The position numbers and the translations under genes are program-made. A stretch of DNA of 64,000 nucleotides from positions 154,163 through 218,162 of the forward strand of contig JANWWJ010000027.1 in NCBI GenBank assembly GCA_025056305.1, written 5' to 3'. The notes beneath the pieces were generated by a model. That model searched no databases. It was not told where the DNA came from and saw only the letters and a list, made by a program, of their open reading frames with translations. Below are positions 18,969 through 28,006 of this stretch, in pieces; position 1 is the stretch's first letter, and each line of letters starts with the position of its first letter. The stretch comes from Chitinophagales bacterium. Lineage in GTDB: Bacteria; Bacteroidota; Bacteroidia; Chitinophagales; UBA10324.

Positions 18969-19512
18969 GGCGCTCCGGGTGCTTGGAGATAAAGTCCTTC
19001 CAATTTTTGCTTTGACGAAAGGAAACTGTCAGGGGGCGCTGGAGCAGATGGCATAAAGCCACACCCAAAGCGTCGGTAGCATCTAAAGGCAGCGCGCCAC
19101 TGTCGAAATGCAGCAATTGCGCCAACGTTCGCGCCAACTGCTGTTTGCTTGCATTTCCGTTGCCAGTTATGGACTGCTTTATTTTTCGAGGTGCATACTC
19201 AAAAACGGGCAATCCCTCGGAAAGGGCAACCGTTATAGCCACCCCTTGGGCCCGACCCAGCTTTAACAAGCTTTGTACGTTCTTACCGAAAAAAGGGGCT
19301 TCTACTGCTACCTCGGCTGGTTTGTAGGCATGGCAAATGCTCTTGAGCGTTTCATGAATGGCTGACAGACGTGCGAAATGAGATTGGCGCCGGTGCAGCC
19401 TCAGGATATCTAAACCCAGGATGTGGACAGAACTGCCCACGCTTTCAATCACGGCATAACCCATTTGGCTGGTACCCGGGTCGATGCCAAGTATTCGCCT
19501 GCTCTGCGCCAT
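18955..19512 (-). CDS. ruvC: Holliday junction resolvase RuvC
   Basis: A 185-residue endonuclease that cleaves four-way DNA junctions with RuvAB. The acidic active site is complete: Asp11 in GIDPGTSQMG, Glu71 in VAVEAPFFGKN, and Asp144 and Asp147 in LDATDALGVALCH. A longer in-frame start at 19563 exists, but the ATG at 19512 fits the family start (ILGIDPGT about eight residues in) and lies just downstream of a TACTTTTG promoter element. ruvA and ruvB are not nearby. Confidence 0.95.
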   Translation of the reverse strand: MAQSRRILGIDPGTSQMGYAVIESVGSSVHILGLDILRLHRRQSHFARLSAIHETLKSICHAYKPAEVAVEAPFFGKNVQSLLKLGRAQGVAITVALSEGLPVFEYAPRKIKQSITGNGNASKQQLARTLAQLLHFDSGALPLDATDALGVALCHLLQRPLTVSFRQSKNWKDFISKHPERLILP

Positions 19513-19527
19513 ATACCGACGTGGGTT

Positions 19528-19535
19528 CAAAAGTA
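19528..19535 (-). promoter_or_regulatory. Possible -7 element of ruvC
   Basis: Minus-strand TACTTTTG matches TAnnTTTG exactly, 15 bases before the ruvC ATG. The nearest TTG upstream (19561-19563) is 25 bases away, slightly beyond the usual spacing. A small perfect hairpin, GTGGC-TATTC-GCCAC (19540-19554), lies between the two elements. Confidence 0.4.
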
Positions 19536-19675
19536 GGGAGTGGCTATTCGCCACGTTAAACAATTATGCACAGCTATTGATTGCATAAAGAAAAAGTGTA
19601 CAAAATCATAACTGATGGATCTGATTCTTACGGTTTGGTACGTTTTTTACTTTCGCTTTGGCAGTAACTGAACAC

Positions 19676-20479
19676 ATGCAGAGTTTGTTCGCGGTATTGA
19701 TTTCGATGGCGGTATTACTCCTATCGTGGAGCGGGCATCAACAAAACGGCCGCACCACTGACTGCAGGCAGATAAACACTGCTTTTGAGCCCGGGGAAGT
19801 ATTGGTGTACCGGGTGGCATATCATTGGAATGCACTGTGGCTCAATGCCGGGGAGGTCAGTTTCACGGTCAACAATTCGGTCTATGGCGACCGTCAGGTG
19901 TACCACATCATAGGTTATGGAGCCACCTATAAAACTTATGATTGGTTTTTCAAAGTGCGGGATACTTATGAAACATTCGTGGATCAAGAAACCCTCCTCC
20001 CGTTGAAATTTATCCGCAACGTATATGAGGGAGGTTATACGATTTATGAAAATGTTTCATTTAATCATGCTGAAGGTAAAGCCATTTCGCTCAAGCGCGA
20101 GCAACAGATCCCTCCGTGCACCCACGATGTGCTGTCTGCTATTTATTTCGCCCGAAATATTGATTTTAACAAATACCAGATAAACGACACCATTCCCATC
20201 AAACTGTTTCTGGATGATTCCCTCTATCACGTTTACATCCGTTACTTGGGTAAGGAGTTGATCAAAAGCCGGAAGGGCACCTTCAACTGTATCAAGTTTC
20301 GCCCATTGCTCATAAAGGGCACCATTTTCAAAGGAGGAGAACAAATGGTGGTATGGGTCACCGATGACGAAAACAAAATTCCCATTATTGTAGAGTCACC
20401 AATCATCGTTGGCTCAATTCGTGCTGAATTGCATCGGTGGCAAGGACTGAGGCATCCCCTACGCAGCAAAATCAGTTAG
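19676..20479 (+). CDS. DUF3108-family secreted protein
   Basis: A 267-residue protein with an N-terminal hydrophobic signal (MQSLFAVLISMAVLLLSW). The body matches DUF3108: EPGEVLVYRVAYHWNALWLNAG near the start, then KTYDWFFKVRDTYETFVD, and FNCIKFRPLLIKGTIFKGGEQ towards the end. In structure these are periplasmic or outer-membrane-associated beta proteins of unknown function. The TTG at 19658 would add six residues; the ATG at 19676 gives a cleaner signal peptide. It stands alone on the plus strand, divergent from ruvC. Confidence 0.85.
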   Translation: MQSLFAVLISMAVLLLSWSGHQQNGRTTDCRQINTAFEPGEVLVYRVAYHWNALWLNAGEVSFTVNNSVYGDRQVYHIIGYGATYKTYDWFFKVRDTYETFVDQETLLPLKFIRNVYEGGYTIYENVSFNHAEGKAISLKREQQIPPCTHDVLSAIYFARNIDFNKYQINDTIPIKLFLDDSLYHVYIRYLGKELIKSRKGTFNCIKFRPLLIKGTIFKGGEQMVVWVTDDENKIPIIVESPIIVGSIRAELHRWQGLRHPLRSKIS

Positions 20480-20523
20480 CGGCCAGGGATACGAGCCAAG
20501 GAGCGCTGGCTTAAATTCGACAT

Positions 20524-23184
20524 ATGAAATTCAGAAGCCTGCTGTGGGCAGCGACAGTTGGCGCGGCTGTGGCTATTGGAGTTTTTTATTTATCACATGA
20601 ATCAGAGCTCAAGAAAGCAATCAAGGAATCAGAGGGCCAAACGGAGCCATTCCAAAAGGTAAGGTGGGAGTTAGCCCGACTGGCTGATCCCAACACAGGT
20701 CAGGTTCCGCCCTTAGGTAAATGGCATGCCTACCAGCAATTGGTGCAGCAAGGAAAGCTACCTGCAGGACCCTTTCAAGCCCAAACAGCTATGCGCACTG
20801 CAGAATGGCAACTCATCAATGATTTTTTCCCCACACTAGCCATAACCAAAATGGTTTATGACCCTAACAATACCCAAACATTCTATTTCTGCACGGGAGA
20901 AGGATGGTATGGATTAGGCATGGTCGCAGGTATGGGTGTATGGAAATCTACCGATGGGGGTTCGACGTGGCATCACCTTTCCTCAACAGCCACACCGGCC
21001 TTTAGCTATTGCCAGGATATTGACGTGCATCCCGTTTCGGGTCATGTGTACGTAGCTACCTTGTACGGTGGCTTGCAACGGTCAACAGACGGAGGCTTGA
21101 CCTGGCAACGGGTCCTTAACCCTCCGGGCTCTTTGAACAAGGGCGTATGCGATGTAGAAATTACGAAGAATGGAAACCTGTTTGCCGCTACCGGCATTTT
21201 TGTTACCGGTAGCATTTACTACTCAGAGACAGGCGACTCCGGAACCTGGGTAAAAATTACCGGTGGCTTTCCCCAATCGGGCATCTACCGTATTGAACTG
21301 GCTACAGCGCCCTCTAACGATAACGTGATCTATGCGGTGGCTTGCAATACCACTACATATGCTATTCAAGGAATGTATAAGTCTGTCGACAAAGGTGCAT
21401 CGTGGATTAAGTTGCCCCTACCGGGCGGCATCGACACGGCGTTTGCGCGTTTTCAAGCCTGGTACAACCTCGTGCTTGCAGTGGACCCGGGTGATGAAAA
21501 CCATGTTGTGGGCGGAGGGATTCATTTGTGGCGCTCTCGTGATGGAGGTTTTACTTGGCAACGCCTCAGCCATGGCAAGCGCGACTCCACAGGCTATCAG
21601 TACGTACATGTGGATCAGCATGCCATAGTTTTTCGAAACCGGGACACCGTTTACTTTGGTAATGATGGGGGCGTATGGAAATGTGACAACTTTCAAGATT
21701 CGCTGCCCCACATCTACGAGCGTAATTACGGATATCGGGTAACCCAGTTTTATGCCGGCGCACTTCACCCGGCTGCGGGTCATCAAACGGCCATTGGAGG
21801 AACACAGGATAACGGCAGCAACATGGTATGGATGCCCGGCATTGCCCCCGTTCACTGGCTGACCAATTGGGATGGAGGTTACTGTGCCATAAATCAAAAA
21901 AATCCTGATGTGATGTTCACCACAAAAAACAGCAACGGCGTGTTTCGCTACACGCAGGGCGGGTGGAACGAGCAGCCGGATACACTGACCAACCTGTTGT
22001 TGCAAAACCACGAGTTGTTGTTCATCAATCCTATAGCCTTAGATCCAGCTAATCAGGAAATCTTATATCAGGTCAGTGATCGAGGACTGTGGCGGCTGAG
22101 CAATGCCTCAACAGCCACGGCCGACCAATGGGTGCAGGCCTCCAAGCCTATGGTTGCCCAGAGCGCCATAGGTGTTTCCTACAATGAACCGCACACGGTT
22201 TATGTCGGCAGGGCTTTGGGTGGAAACATTTACCGGCTTGAGCGGGCCGACACGAGTAACGCTGCCAGTAGTTACCGCAACTGTGATCCGAAAGAGCAGT
22301 TGCCCAGTGGTACGGCTACATCGGCTGTTTACTGCAACCACATTTTTGTTGACCCTGACGATGTCAATCATGTGCTGGTCGCTTACACTAACTATGGTAT
22401 CAAAAACATTTGGGAAACTCATAATGCCAAGGCGGACACACCTCTATGGGTAGCTCACGATGGGGATTTGCCGGATTTGCCTGTGTTCTGGATTCAATTG
22501 CATCCGCTTAACAAAAAGGTCTGTTACATCGGTACTGAATTGGGTGTGTTTTATACCAATGAACTCAAGGGTGATCAAACCATCTGGCTGCCCTGTAACC
22601 ATGGCCTTGCCAACGTTCGGGTCACTCAGCTGGTACTTAGAACTTCGGATCTGACCATGTTAGCCACGACCTACGGCCGCGGCCTATACATGGCTAAACT
22701 TCCGTTGCAGGGTCCGGATTATGCGCTGCAGTGGACTGAACACGGCCCTCTGGATGTAGGCGGGCGCACCCGGACCATTATGATTGATCCCAACGACCCT
22801 AGTGGACAAACGATCTGGGCGGGTGCAGTGTCGGGAGGCTTATGGCGCATCAGCGGCATTGATGCTTTGCCTGCCGTAGGCATGGCCGCCGCCCAGCATG
22901 AACCTGTTTCGCTCAAGATTGTTCCCACGTTAGCGGCATTCGGCCCTGTACGTATAGAATTTTTTGTAAACAAAGCTGCTACGGTAACGCTTGCCATTTT
23001 TCATAGTGACGGTCGGCTTGCCCATCTTTTCACTCAGCACCAGGCAGTCGCTGCCGGCAAACACCTGAGGTGGTGGCATCCTGCGGATCACCTGCCCAAC
23101 GGTGTTTATTTCGTCGTGTTGCAGGTGGGCAATCAGCGTCAGGTAGGGCGGCTGCTCTTGATGCGTGGATTCAGGCAGCACTGA
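20524..23184 (+). CDS. Sortilin/BNR-repeat beta-propeller protein, T9SS type A-like tail
   Basis: An 886-residue exported protein with a hydrophobic N-terminus (LLWAATVGAAVAIGVFYL). Asp-box/BNR repeats recur: KSTDGGSTW at 141-149, RSTDGGLTW near 187-195, KSVDKGASW and RSRDGGFTW. This is the pattern of sortilin (VPS10)-like and exo-glucanase-like ten-bladed propellers. The C-terminus (VRIEFFVNKAATVTLAIFHSD, LPNGVYFVVLQVGNQ) is a type A T9SS-like domain with GVYFV. No catalytic residues of sialidases or xyloglucanases could be assigned, so it may be a binding protein. It stands alone between the DUF3108 gene and a 580-base gap. Confidence 0.85.
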   Translation: MKFRSLLWAATVGAAVAIGVFYLSHESELKKAIKESEGQTEPFQKVRWELARLADPNTGQVPPLGKWHAYQQLVQQGKLPAGPFQAQTAMRTAEWQLINDFFPTLAITKMVYDPNNTQTFYFCTGEGWYGLGMVAGMGVWKSTDGGSTWHHLSSTATPAFSYCQDIDVHPVSGHVYVATLYGGLQRSTDGGLTWQRVLNPPGSLNKGVCDVEITKNGNLFAATGIFVTGSIYYSETGDSGTWVKITGGFPQSGIYRIELATAPSNDNVIYAVACNTTTYAIQGMYKSVDKGASWIKLPLPGGIDTAFARFQAWYNLVLAVDPGDENHVVGGGIHLWRSRDGGFTWQRLSHGKRDSTGYQYVHVDQHAIVFRNRDTVYFGNDGGVWKCDNFQDSLPHIYERNYGYRVTQFYAGALHPAAGHQTAIGGTQDNGSNMVWMPGIAPVHWLTNWDGGYCAINQKNPDVMFTTKNSNGVFRYTQGGWNEQPDTLTNLLLQNHELLFINPIALDPANQEILYQVSDRGLWRLSNASTATADQWVQASKPMVAQSAIGVSYNEPHTVYVGRALGGNIYRLERADTSNAASSYRNCDPKEQLPSGTATSAVYCNHIFVDPDDVNHVLVAYTNYGIKNIWETHNAKADTPLWVAHDGDLPDLPVFWIQLHPLNKKVCYIGTELGVFYTNELKGDQTIWLPCNHGLANVRVTQLVLRTSDLTMLATTYGRGLYMAKLPLQGPDYALQWTEHGPLDVGGRTRTIMIDPNDPSGQTIWAGAVSGGLWRISGIDALPAVGMAAAQHEPVSLKIVPTLAAFGPVRIEFFVNKAATVTLAIFHSDGRLAHLFTQHQAVAAGKHLRWWHPADHLPNGVYFVVLQVGNQRQVGRLLLMRGFRQH

Positions 23185-23709
23185 CGCTGGAGCATGAAAA
23201 TAACACTTTCATAAACGATAGCGAAGCATCCTGATCCCTTGACGGGTGAAATGTGTGCTCTGCTAAGTCTTTTGCTTTGCGAACGAGCTCTATTTTCGCC
23301 CGCTGGCTTCTGCAATTGAGCTGCCTTAGGTTTTCATTGTCTTGTTTAAATTTTTTTGGTTTCATTGATTTTTTCAGAAAAGTTTGGTCGGTATCCTAAA
23401 GCACCTTCGATCCCTACTATATGTTAAATCTGGATTTGTTTTTGACGCTGGTACTTCTGATGACCGGCTCTGAAAAACATAGGTTGAAACTTCATCGTGT
23501 TTTGCCAGGTGTAATTGTGGTTATAAAACTTACCGATCATCCGGTATTTCGATGATGTGATGACAAGAGACGGTGTCTGAAAGCAAAAGGGTTTCTAATT
23601 TGTCAAAAATTCCGGTTGAACTAACTGATTTTAGCTGAGGAGGAAGCCGAACTACAATGATTTTACTTGAACACTTGAGATGCGTTGACAATTTTGACGT
23701 TGCGGCTGT
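23185..23709. other. Non-coding gap, lower GC, no supported gene
   Basis: About 525 bases, visibly richer in A and T than the flanking genes. Two short minus-strand frames exist (23171-23365 and 23530-23724), but neither has a recognisable domain or an upstream promoter, and the first overlaps the end of the preceding gene. I see no tRNA, terminator with a U-tract or repeat. It may contain the decayed remains of a gene or an unrecognised RNA. The pdhB promoter lies at its right end. Confidence 0.4.
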
Positions 23710-23742
23710 TTGAAGCGACCCCAAACATACTGCTTATCTTTA
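23710..23742 (+). promoter_or_regulatory. Promoter of pdhB
   Basis: TTG (23710-23712), a 22-base spacer and TATCTTTA (23735-23742, seven of eight consensus bases) precede the coding start by about 23 bases. This places the transcription start just upstream of 23760 and rules out the longer in-frame start at 23685. Confidence 0.5.
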
Positions 23743-23765
23743 CCGACAGTGGGTGCGTTATGGGC

Positions 23766-24746
23766 ATGAGAAAAATATCGTTCCGTCAGGCTTTGCGGGA
23801 AGCAATGGTAGAAGAAATGCGCCGTGATGAGCGCGTGTTTTTAATGGGGGAAGAAGTAGCCGAATACGATGGAGCCTACAAAGTCAGTCAAGGGATGTTG
23901 GCGGAATTCGGGCCCAAGCGTGTGATCGATACACCGATATCCGAATTAGGTTTTGCCGGCATCGGCATCGGTGCGGCCATGAACGGCTTGCGCCCCATAG
24001 TGGAATTCATGACCTGGAATTTTGCTGTTCTGGCTTTCGATCAAATCGTCAATTCGGCGGCTAAGATGCTGAGCATGAGCGGCGGGCAATTCCCCATCCC
24101 CATTGTATTTCGGGGGCCTTCAGGTTCGGCAGGCCAATTGGCTGCACAACATTCGCAAAGCTTTGAATCGTGGATGGCCAATGTGCCTGGGCTCAAAGTG
24201 ATTTCTGTATCCAATCCCTACGATGCCAAAGGATTGCTCAAAAGCGCCATCCGCGATGATGATCCGGTATGTTTTTTTGAAAGCGAGCTCATGTACGGCG
24301 ATGTGGGTGAAGTGCCTGAGGAAGAGTATTTGATCCCCATCGGTGTAGCCGATATTAAGCGCCCGGGCAAAGACGTGACCATCGTCTCCTTCAACAAAAT
24401 GATGAAGGTGGCATTAGCCGCTGCCGAGCAACTCGCTCAGGATGGCATAGAGGCCGAAGTCATCGATCTCAGAACCATTCGCCCTGCAGATTTTGAAACG
24501 ATCGTTACTTCGGTGAAGAAGACCAATCGGTTGGTGGTTGTAGAAGAAGCGTGGCCGTTTGGTAACGTTTCGGCAGAAATTGCTTACCAAGTGCAAAAGA
24601 GGGCTTTCGATTACCTGGATGCACCTATTGCTCGTGTCGTCTCGGCCGATACGTCGATGAGCTATGCTCCAACCTTGGTGCAGGAATATCTCCCCAATCC
24701 GGAAAAGGTTATTCGCGCTGTTCGTCGAGTCCTCTATCGCACCTAA
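23766..24746 (+). CDS. pdhB: Pyruvate dehydrogenase E1 component beta subunit
   Basis: A 326-residue beta subunit of the thiamine-diphosphate-dependent E1 heterotetramer, which decarboxylates pyruvate and acetylates lipoyl-E2. The start [25 protein letters not shown] is that of PdhB (an alternative ATG lies at 23760). Family motifs are [48 protein letters not shown] and [13 protein letters not shown]. Branched-chain E1 beta is a possible alternative but the signature fits pyruvate better. The alpha subunit, E2 and E3 are not adjacent, so the complex is encoded at dispersed loci. Confidence 0.93.
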   Translation: MRKISFRQALREAMVEEMRRDERVFLMGEEVAEYDGAYKVSQGMLAEFGPKRVIDTPISELGFAGIGIGAAMNGLRPIVEFMTWNFAVLAFDQIVNSAAKMLSMSGGQFPIPIVFRGPSGSAGQLAAQHSQSFESWMANVPGLKVISVSNPYDAKGLLKSAIRDDDPVCFFESELMYGDVGEVPEEEYLIPIGVADIKRPGKDVTIVSFNKMMKVALAAAEQLAQDGIEAEVIDLRTIRPADFETIVTSVKKTNRLVVVEEAWPFGNVSAEIAYQVQKRAFDYLDAPIARVVSADTSMSYAPTLVQEYLPNPEKVIRAVRRVLYRT

Positions 24747-24758
24747 ACGCCCTTCCAC

Positions 24759-27700
24759 TTAGGCTTTAGCAACTAAGGGTTTGCGACCCGTTGCGGGCTC
24801 AATCTTTTTCTTGGTAGCCAGGTCAATGACGATGGGGGTGGCTACGTAAATAGAAGAATACGTTCCCACGCAAACACCCATCAGCAAGGCGAATGAGAAG
24901 CCACGTATGGCGTCGCCGCCAAATAAGAACAACACCAACAACACCAAAATGATAGTTACGCTGGTGATGAGCGTGCGATTGAGCGTGTGATTAATGGCAT
25001 CATTTATAGTCTTCTTCATTTCGGCGTGCGGGTGCTCACGCAAAAATTCGCGAATGCGGTCAAAGACAATGACCGTGTCGGCAACAGAGTACCCGATTAC
25101 CGTCAGCATAGCTGCCACAAAAGCTTCATCAATTTCCAGGGTGAACGGTACGATACCTGAAAGCAATGAATACGCTCCCATGACCATGAGCACATCGTGG
25201 ATAAGAGCAATGATTGCCCCCAGGGCAAATTGCCATTTGCGGAAACGGAACAGGATGTACAGAAATATGCCGATGAGAGCAAAGGTGACGGCCATGTACG
25301 CGTGGTTCAGGATATCAGTAGAAATGCTGGGCCCTACCACCTGTGAGCTTAGCTGGAATTGGCTAAGGAATTGATCGTAGCTGACCGGCTGCTTGTAAAA
25401 TGGCAGCAACCCTTCATAAAGCCGCGCATTCACAATGCTATCTGTTGCCGGCGATGATTCGTTAATTAGATATTGTGTGGTGATTTTAAGCTTATCGTCG
25501 GTGCCATAGGTCTTAACCTGAGGGGTTGCTCCGTCAAACTTCTGAGTCAGTGCTGCTCGTACATCATCGGCAGAAACCCGCTGGTCGAACTTGATGACAA
25601 AAGATCGGCCTCCCGTAAAATCAACACCGTACTCAAAGCCCTTGGAAAAAATAGACACCAGCCCCACCACGGCCAGAACCGAGCTGATGATGTAGGCATA
25701 CTTACGCTTGGCGACAAATTGTATGTTGAATCGTGACAGATCAATCTTACTCAAAAACGTTGTAAAGTGGATTGGGCGCGAGCCGTCTTTTACCCACCAG
25801 TGAAAGATCAGCTGAGCCATAAACACTGCCGTAAACAGGGTCATAATGACGCCTATGTTGAGCGTAGTAGCATAGCCTAAAACAGGGCCCAAACCGAAGT
25901 AGGCCAAAATCAAACCCGTGATCAGCACGGTGAGGTGGGTGTCGAAGACGGCGCTGTACGAATTGACGTGCCCATCGTGAATGGCTTTGACCAGATTTTT
26001 CCCTTTCCGCAACTCTTCCTTAATGCGTTCATGAATGAGGATGTTGGCATCTACGGCCATACCCATGGTGAGCACGATTCCGGCAATACCGGGCAAGGTG
26101 AGCGTAGCGCCCAGAGAGGCCAGCACGCCAAGAATGAAAACCAGATTGAAGAACAAGGCGATGTTGGCCACGATGCCTGAGGTGTTGTAATAAAGCACCA
26201 TAAAGAGCAGCGTCGCTATGAAGGCCAGTATTACGGAGCGCAGACCGGCACGAATGGATTCCTGTCCCAACGAGGGCCCTACAACCGACTCAGCGATGAT
26301 GCGTGCCGGTGCCGGCAGCTTGCCCGCCTGCAGGATGTTGGCCAGATCCTGGGCTTCTTCAATGGTAAAGCCGCCGCTGATGGAGCTGCGCCCGCTGGGA
26401 ATTTCACTGATGACGGTGGGTGCTGAGTAAACCAAATTGTCCAGCACGATGGCTATGGCTCCGTTTTGATCTTCACCCCGCTCGTTTTTTCCGTATTTGC
26501 CGATCTGCTTGGCCGTAAGACTTTTCCAAATGCGTGCCCCCTCGCTATTCATGATCATGGTCACTTCAGGGTTTCCGTTCTGGTCCACATCTTGTCGCGC
26601 AGAGATGATCTTATCTCCTTCGATGGGAGCACGGTCCGTGCCTTTTTGTTTTTGTAATGCATAGAGCATGAATATATTACTGTTTTCATCCATAGGTTTT
26701 GCGCTCCATGCAAATCGTACATCGCGCGGAAAAACAGCGCGGACGAAGTCTAGGCTCAAATAGCGGTTGACCTGCGCTGTGTCTTTTCCATCTACCCATC
26801 CGACAACCGGCCCCGGCGCTATTTTCTGGGAATTGTCCGTTTCATCTACATAAAAGGGCACTTGAAGGATGGCAAACAAAGGATTTTCACGGCGAAAACG
26901 GGCACGATCGGCCGCTTCATCTTCTTCAGCAACAGCTAAGGACGTGTCGGCAGCGGCAAACACATCGGTTTCTTTACGGGCAGTGTCAGCAACGGCTGTG
27001 TCGCCGGCACTGAGCAACGGATTTTGTTCTGCTTCGGTTGGGCTCTGGGGTTCTGCTGCCGTGTCGGCAGGCGCTAAGCGGTTGCGCAGCACGTTGTTGG
27101 CAGCCACCATATAGTTGTAAAACACGCGGTTGTCATAGGTTTCCCAAAACTCCAACACGGCTGTGGCCTGAAGCAGTTTGCGCACGCGGGCTGGATTGCT
27201 TACACCGGGCAGCTCCACAATGATGCGGCCGGTTCCTGGCTGGGCAGTAATGCTGGGCTGGGTGACCCCGAAATTGTCAATTCGGGAACGAATGATGTTA
27301 AACGTTCGGCTGAAAGCCGATTCCGCTTCCTGTCTTAAAAAGGCAATGACCTCTTCATTCGTGGAGGTAAGCTTTACAAATTCCTGATTGTTGCGCGTGG
27401 CAAATACCGATGCCATGCGTGCATTCGGATCTACTTCATTCCATGCCTGTGCAAACAAGGTCACAAATTCTGCTTGGGGCTGTTCGGTTCGCTTCTGGCG
27501 AGCCAGTGCAAGCGCTTTTCGGAAGGTTTCATCCGTGCTGTATTCCGCCAACGATAAGATCAGTTCATCTAAGGCAACCTCCAGGATTACATTCATACCG
27601 CCTTGCAGATCGAGCCCAAGGTTAAGCTGCTGATCTTTGCATTCCTGATAAGTGAACCGGGCAATTCCGATGTTATAGATGTTTTTATTAGATATTGAAT

Positions 27701-27905
27701 CCAGAAAATATTGTTCTTTTTGACGAACTAAAGCCACTAGGCTGTCGTTGGCCTGCCCTATAGGAATGCCTTTCAGGACGGATTGTTCGGCAAATTGACG
27801 CGCCTGCCTTTCGACGCGCCGTGTCACTATGTTGAACGACAACTGATAAAGGGTGATGATAATGAGAGCAAGCGAAAAGAAGATGACTAAACCTTTGCCA
27901 CGCAT
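24759..27905 (-). CDS. secDF: Protein translocase subunit SecDF (fused)
   Basis: A 1048-residue fusion of SecD and SecF, the proton-driven membrane partner of SecYEG that pulls preproteins across the inner membrane. One N-terminal helix (about 5-28) is followed by the SecD signature LGLDLQGGM at 96-104. A large periplasmic domain includes an Ala/Glu/Asp/Thr-rich low-complexity insert (about 285-345), then SecD helices 2-6. The SecF half follows with its own VDFTGGRSFVIKF and six helices. Fusion is usual in Bacteroidota. An exact TATATTTG element lies 54 bases before the ATG. It is convergent with pdhB, 12 bases apart. Confidence 0.96.
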   Translation of the reverse strand: MRGKGLVIFFSLALIIITLYQLSFNIVTRRVERQARQFAEQSVLKGIPIGQANDSLVALVRQKEQYFLDSISNKNIYNIGIARFTYQECKDQQLNLGLDLQGGMNVILEVALDELILSLAEYSTDETFRKALALARQKRTEQPQAEFVTLFAQAWNEVDPNARMASVFATRNNQEFVKLTSTNEEVIAFLRQEAESAFSRTFNIIRSRIDNFGVTQPSITAQPGTGRIIVELPGVSNPARVRKLLQATAVLEFWETYDNRVFYNYMVAANNVLRNRLAPADTAAEPQSPTEAEQNPLLSAGDTAVADTARKETDVFAAADTSLAVAEEDEAADRARFRRENPLFAILQVPFYVDETDNSQKIAPGPVVGWVDGKDTAQVNRYLSLDFVRAVFPRDVRFAWSAKPMDENSNIFMLYALQKQKGTDRAPIEGDKIISARQDVDQNGNPEVTMIMNSEGARIWKSLTAKQIGKYGKNERGEDQNGAIAIVLDNLVYSAPTVISEIPSGRSSISGGFTIEEAQDLANILQAGKLPAPARIIAESVVGPSLGQESIRAGLRSVILAFIATLLFMVLYYNTSGIVANIALFFNLVFILGVLASLGATLTLPGIAGIVLTMGMAVDANILIHERIKEELRKGKNLVKAIHDGHVNSYSAVFDTHLTVLITGLILAYFGLGPVLGYATTLNIGVIMTLFTAVFMAQLIFHWWVKDGSRPIHFTTFLSKIDLSRFNIQFVAKRKYAYIISSVLAVVGLVSIFSKGFEYGVDFTGGRSFVIKFDQRVSADDVRAALTQKFDGATPQVKTYGTDDKLKITTQYLINESSPATDSIVNARLYEGLLPFYKQPVSYDQFLSQFQLSSQVVGPSISTDILNHAYMAVTFALIGIFLYILFRFRKWQFALGAIIALIHDVLMVMGAYSLLSGIVPFTLEIDEAFVAAMLTVIGYSVADTVIVFDRIREFLREHPHAEMKKTINDAINHTLNRTLITSVTIILVLLVLFLFGGDAIRGFSFALLMGVCVGTYSSIYVATPIVIDLATKKKIEPATGRKPLVAKA

Positions 27906-27958
27906 TGGGTATGGATTAGAAATTTTAGGATGTTGCCAGGACGGTAAAAAACGGACGG

Positions 27959-27966
27959 CAAATATA
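27959..27966 (-). promoter_or_regulatory. Possible -7 element of secDF
   Basis: Minus-strand TATATTTG matches TAnnTTTG exactly and would start a leader of about 45 bases before the secDF ATG at 27905. No TTG is present at the expected -33 distance. Confidence 0.4.
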
Positions 27967-28006
27967 GGTATTCACTGCAGAAAAGCACCGGAAGTACTCG
28001 TGTGCC

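Noticed and set aside
21418..22011. Minus-strand frame of 197 codons
   Set aside because: Antisense to the sortilin-like propeller gene; its composition mirrors the opposite strand.
23171..23365. Minus-strand frame of 64 codons in the gap
   Set aside because: It overlaps the end of the preceding gene, has no domain and no promoter.
23406..23412. TTCGATC, resembling a tRNA T-loop
   Set aside because: The flanking bases do not pair as a T-stem and no acceptor, D or anticodon arm can be built around it.
24742..24763. CCTAA/TTAGG inverted repeat between pdhB and secDF
   Set aside because: Five AT-rich pairs overlapping both stop codons, with no U-tract; too weak to call a terminator.
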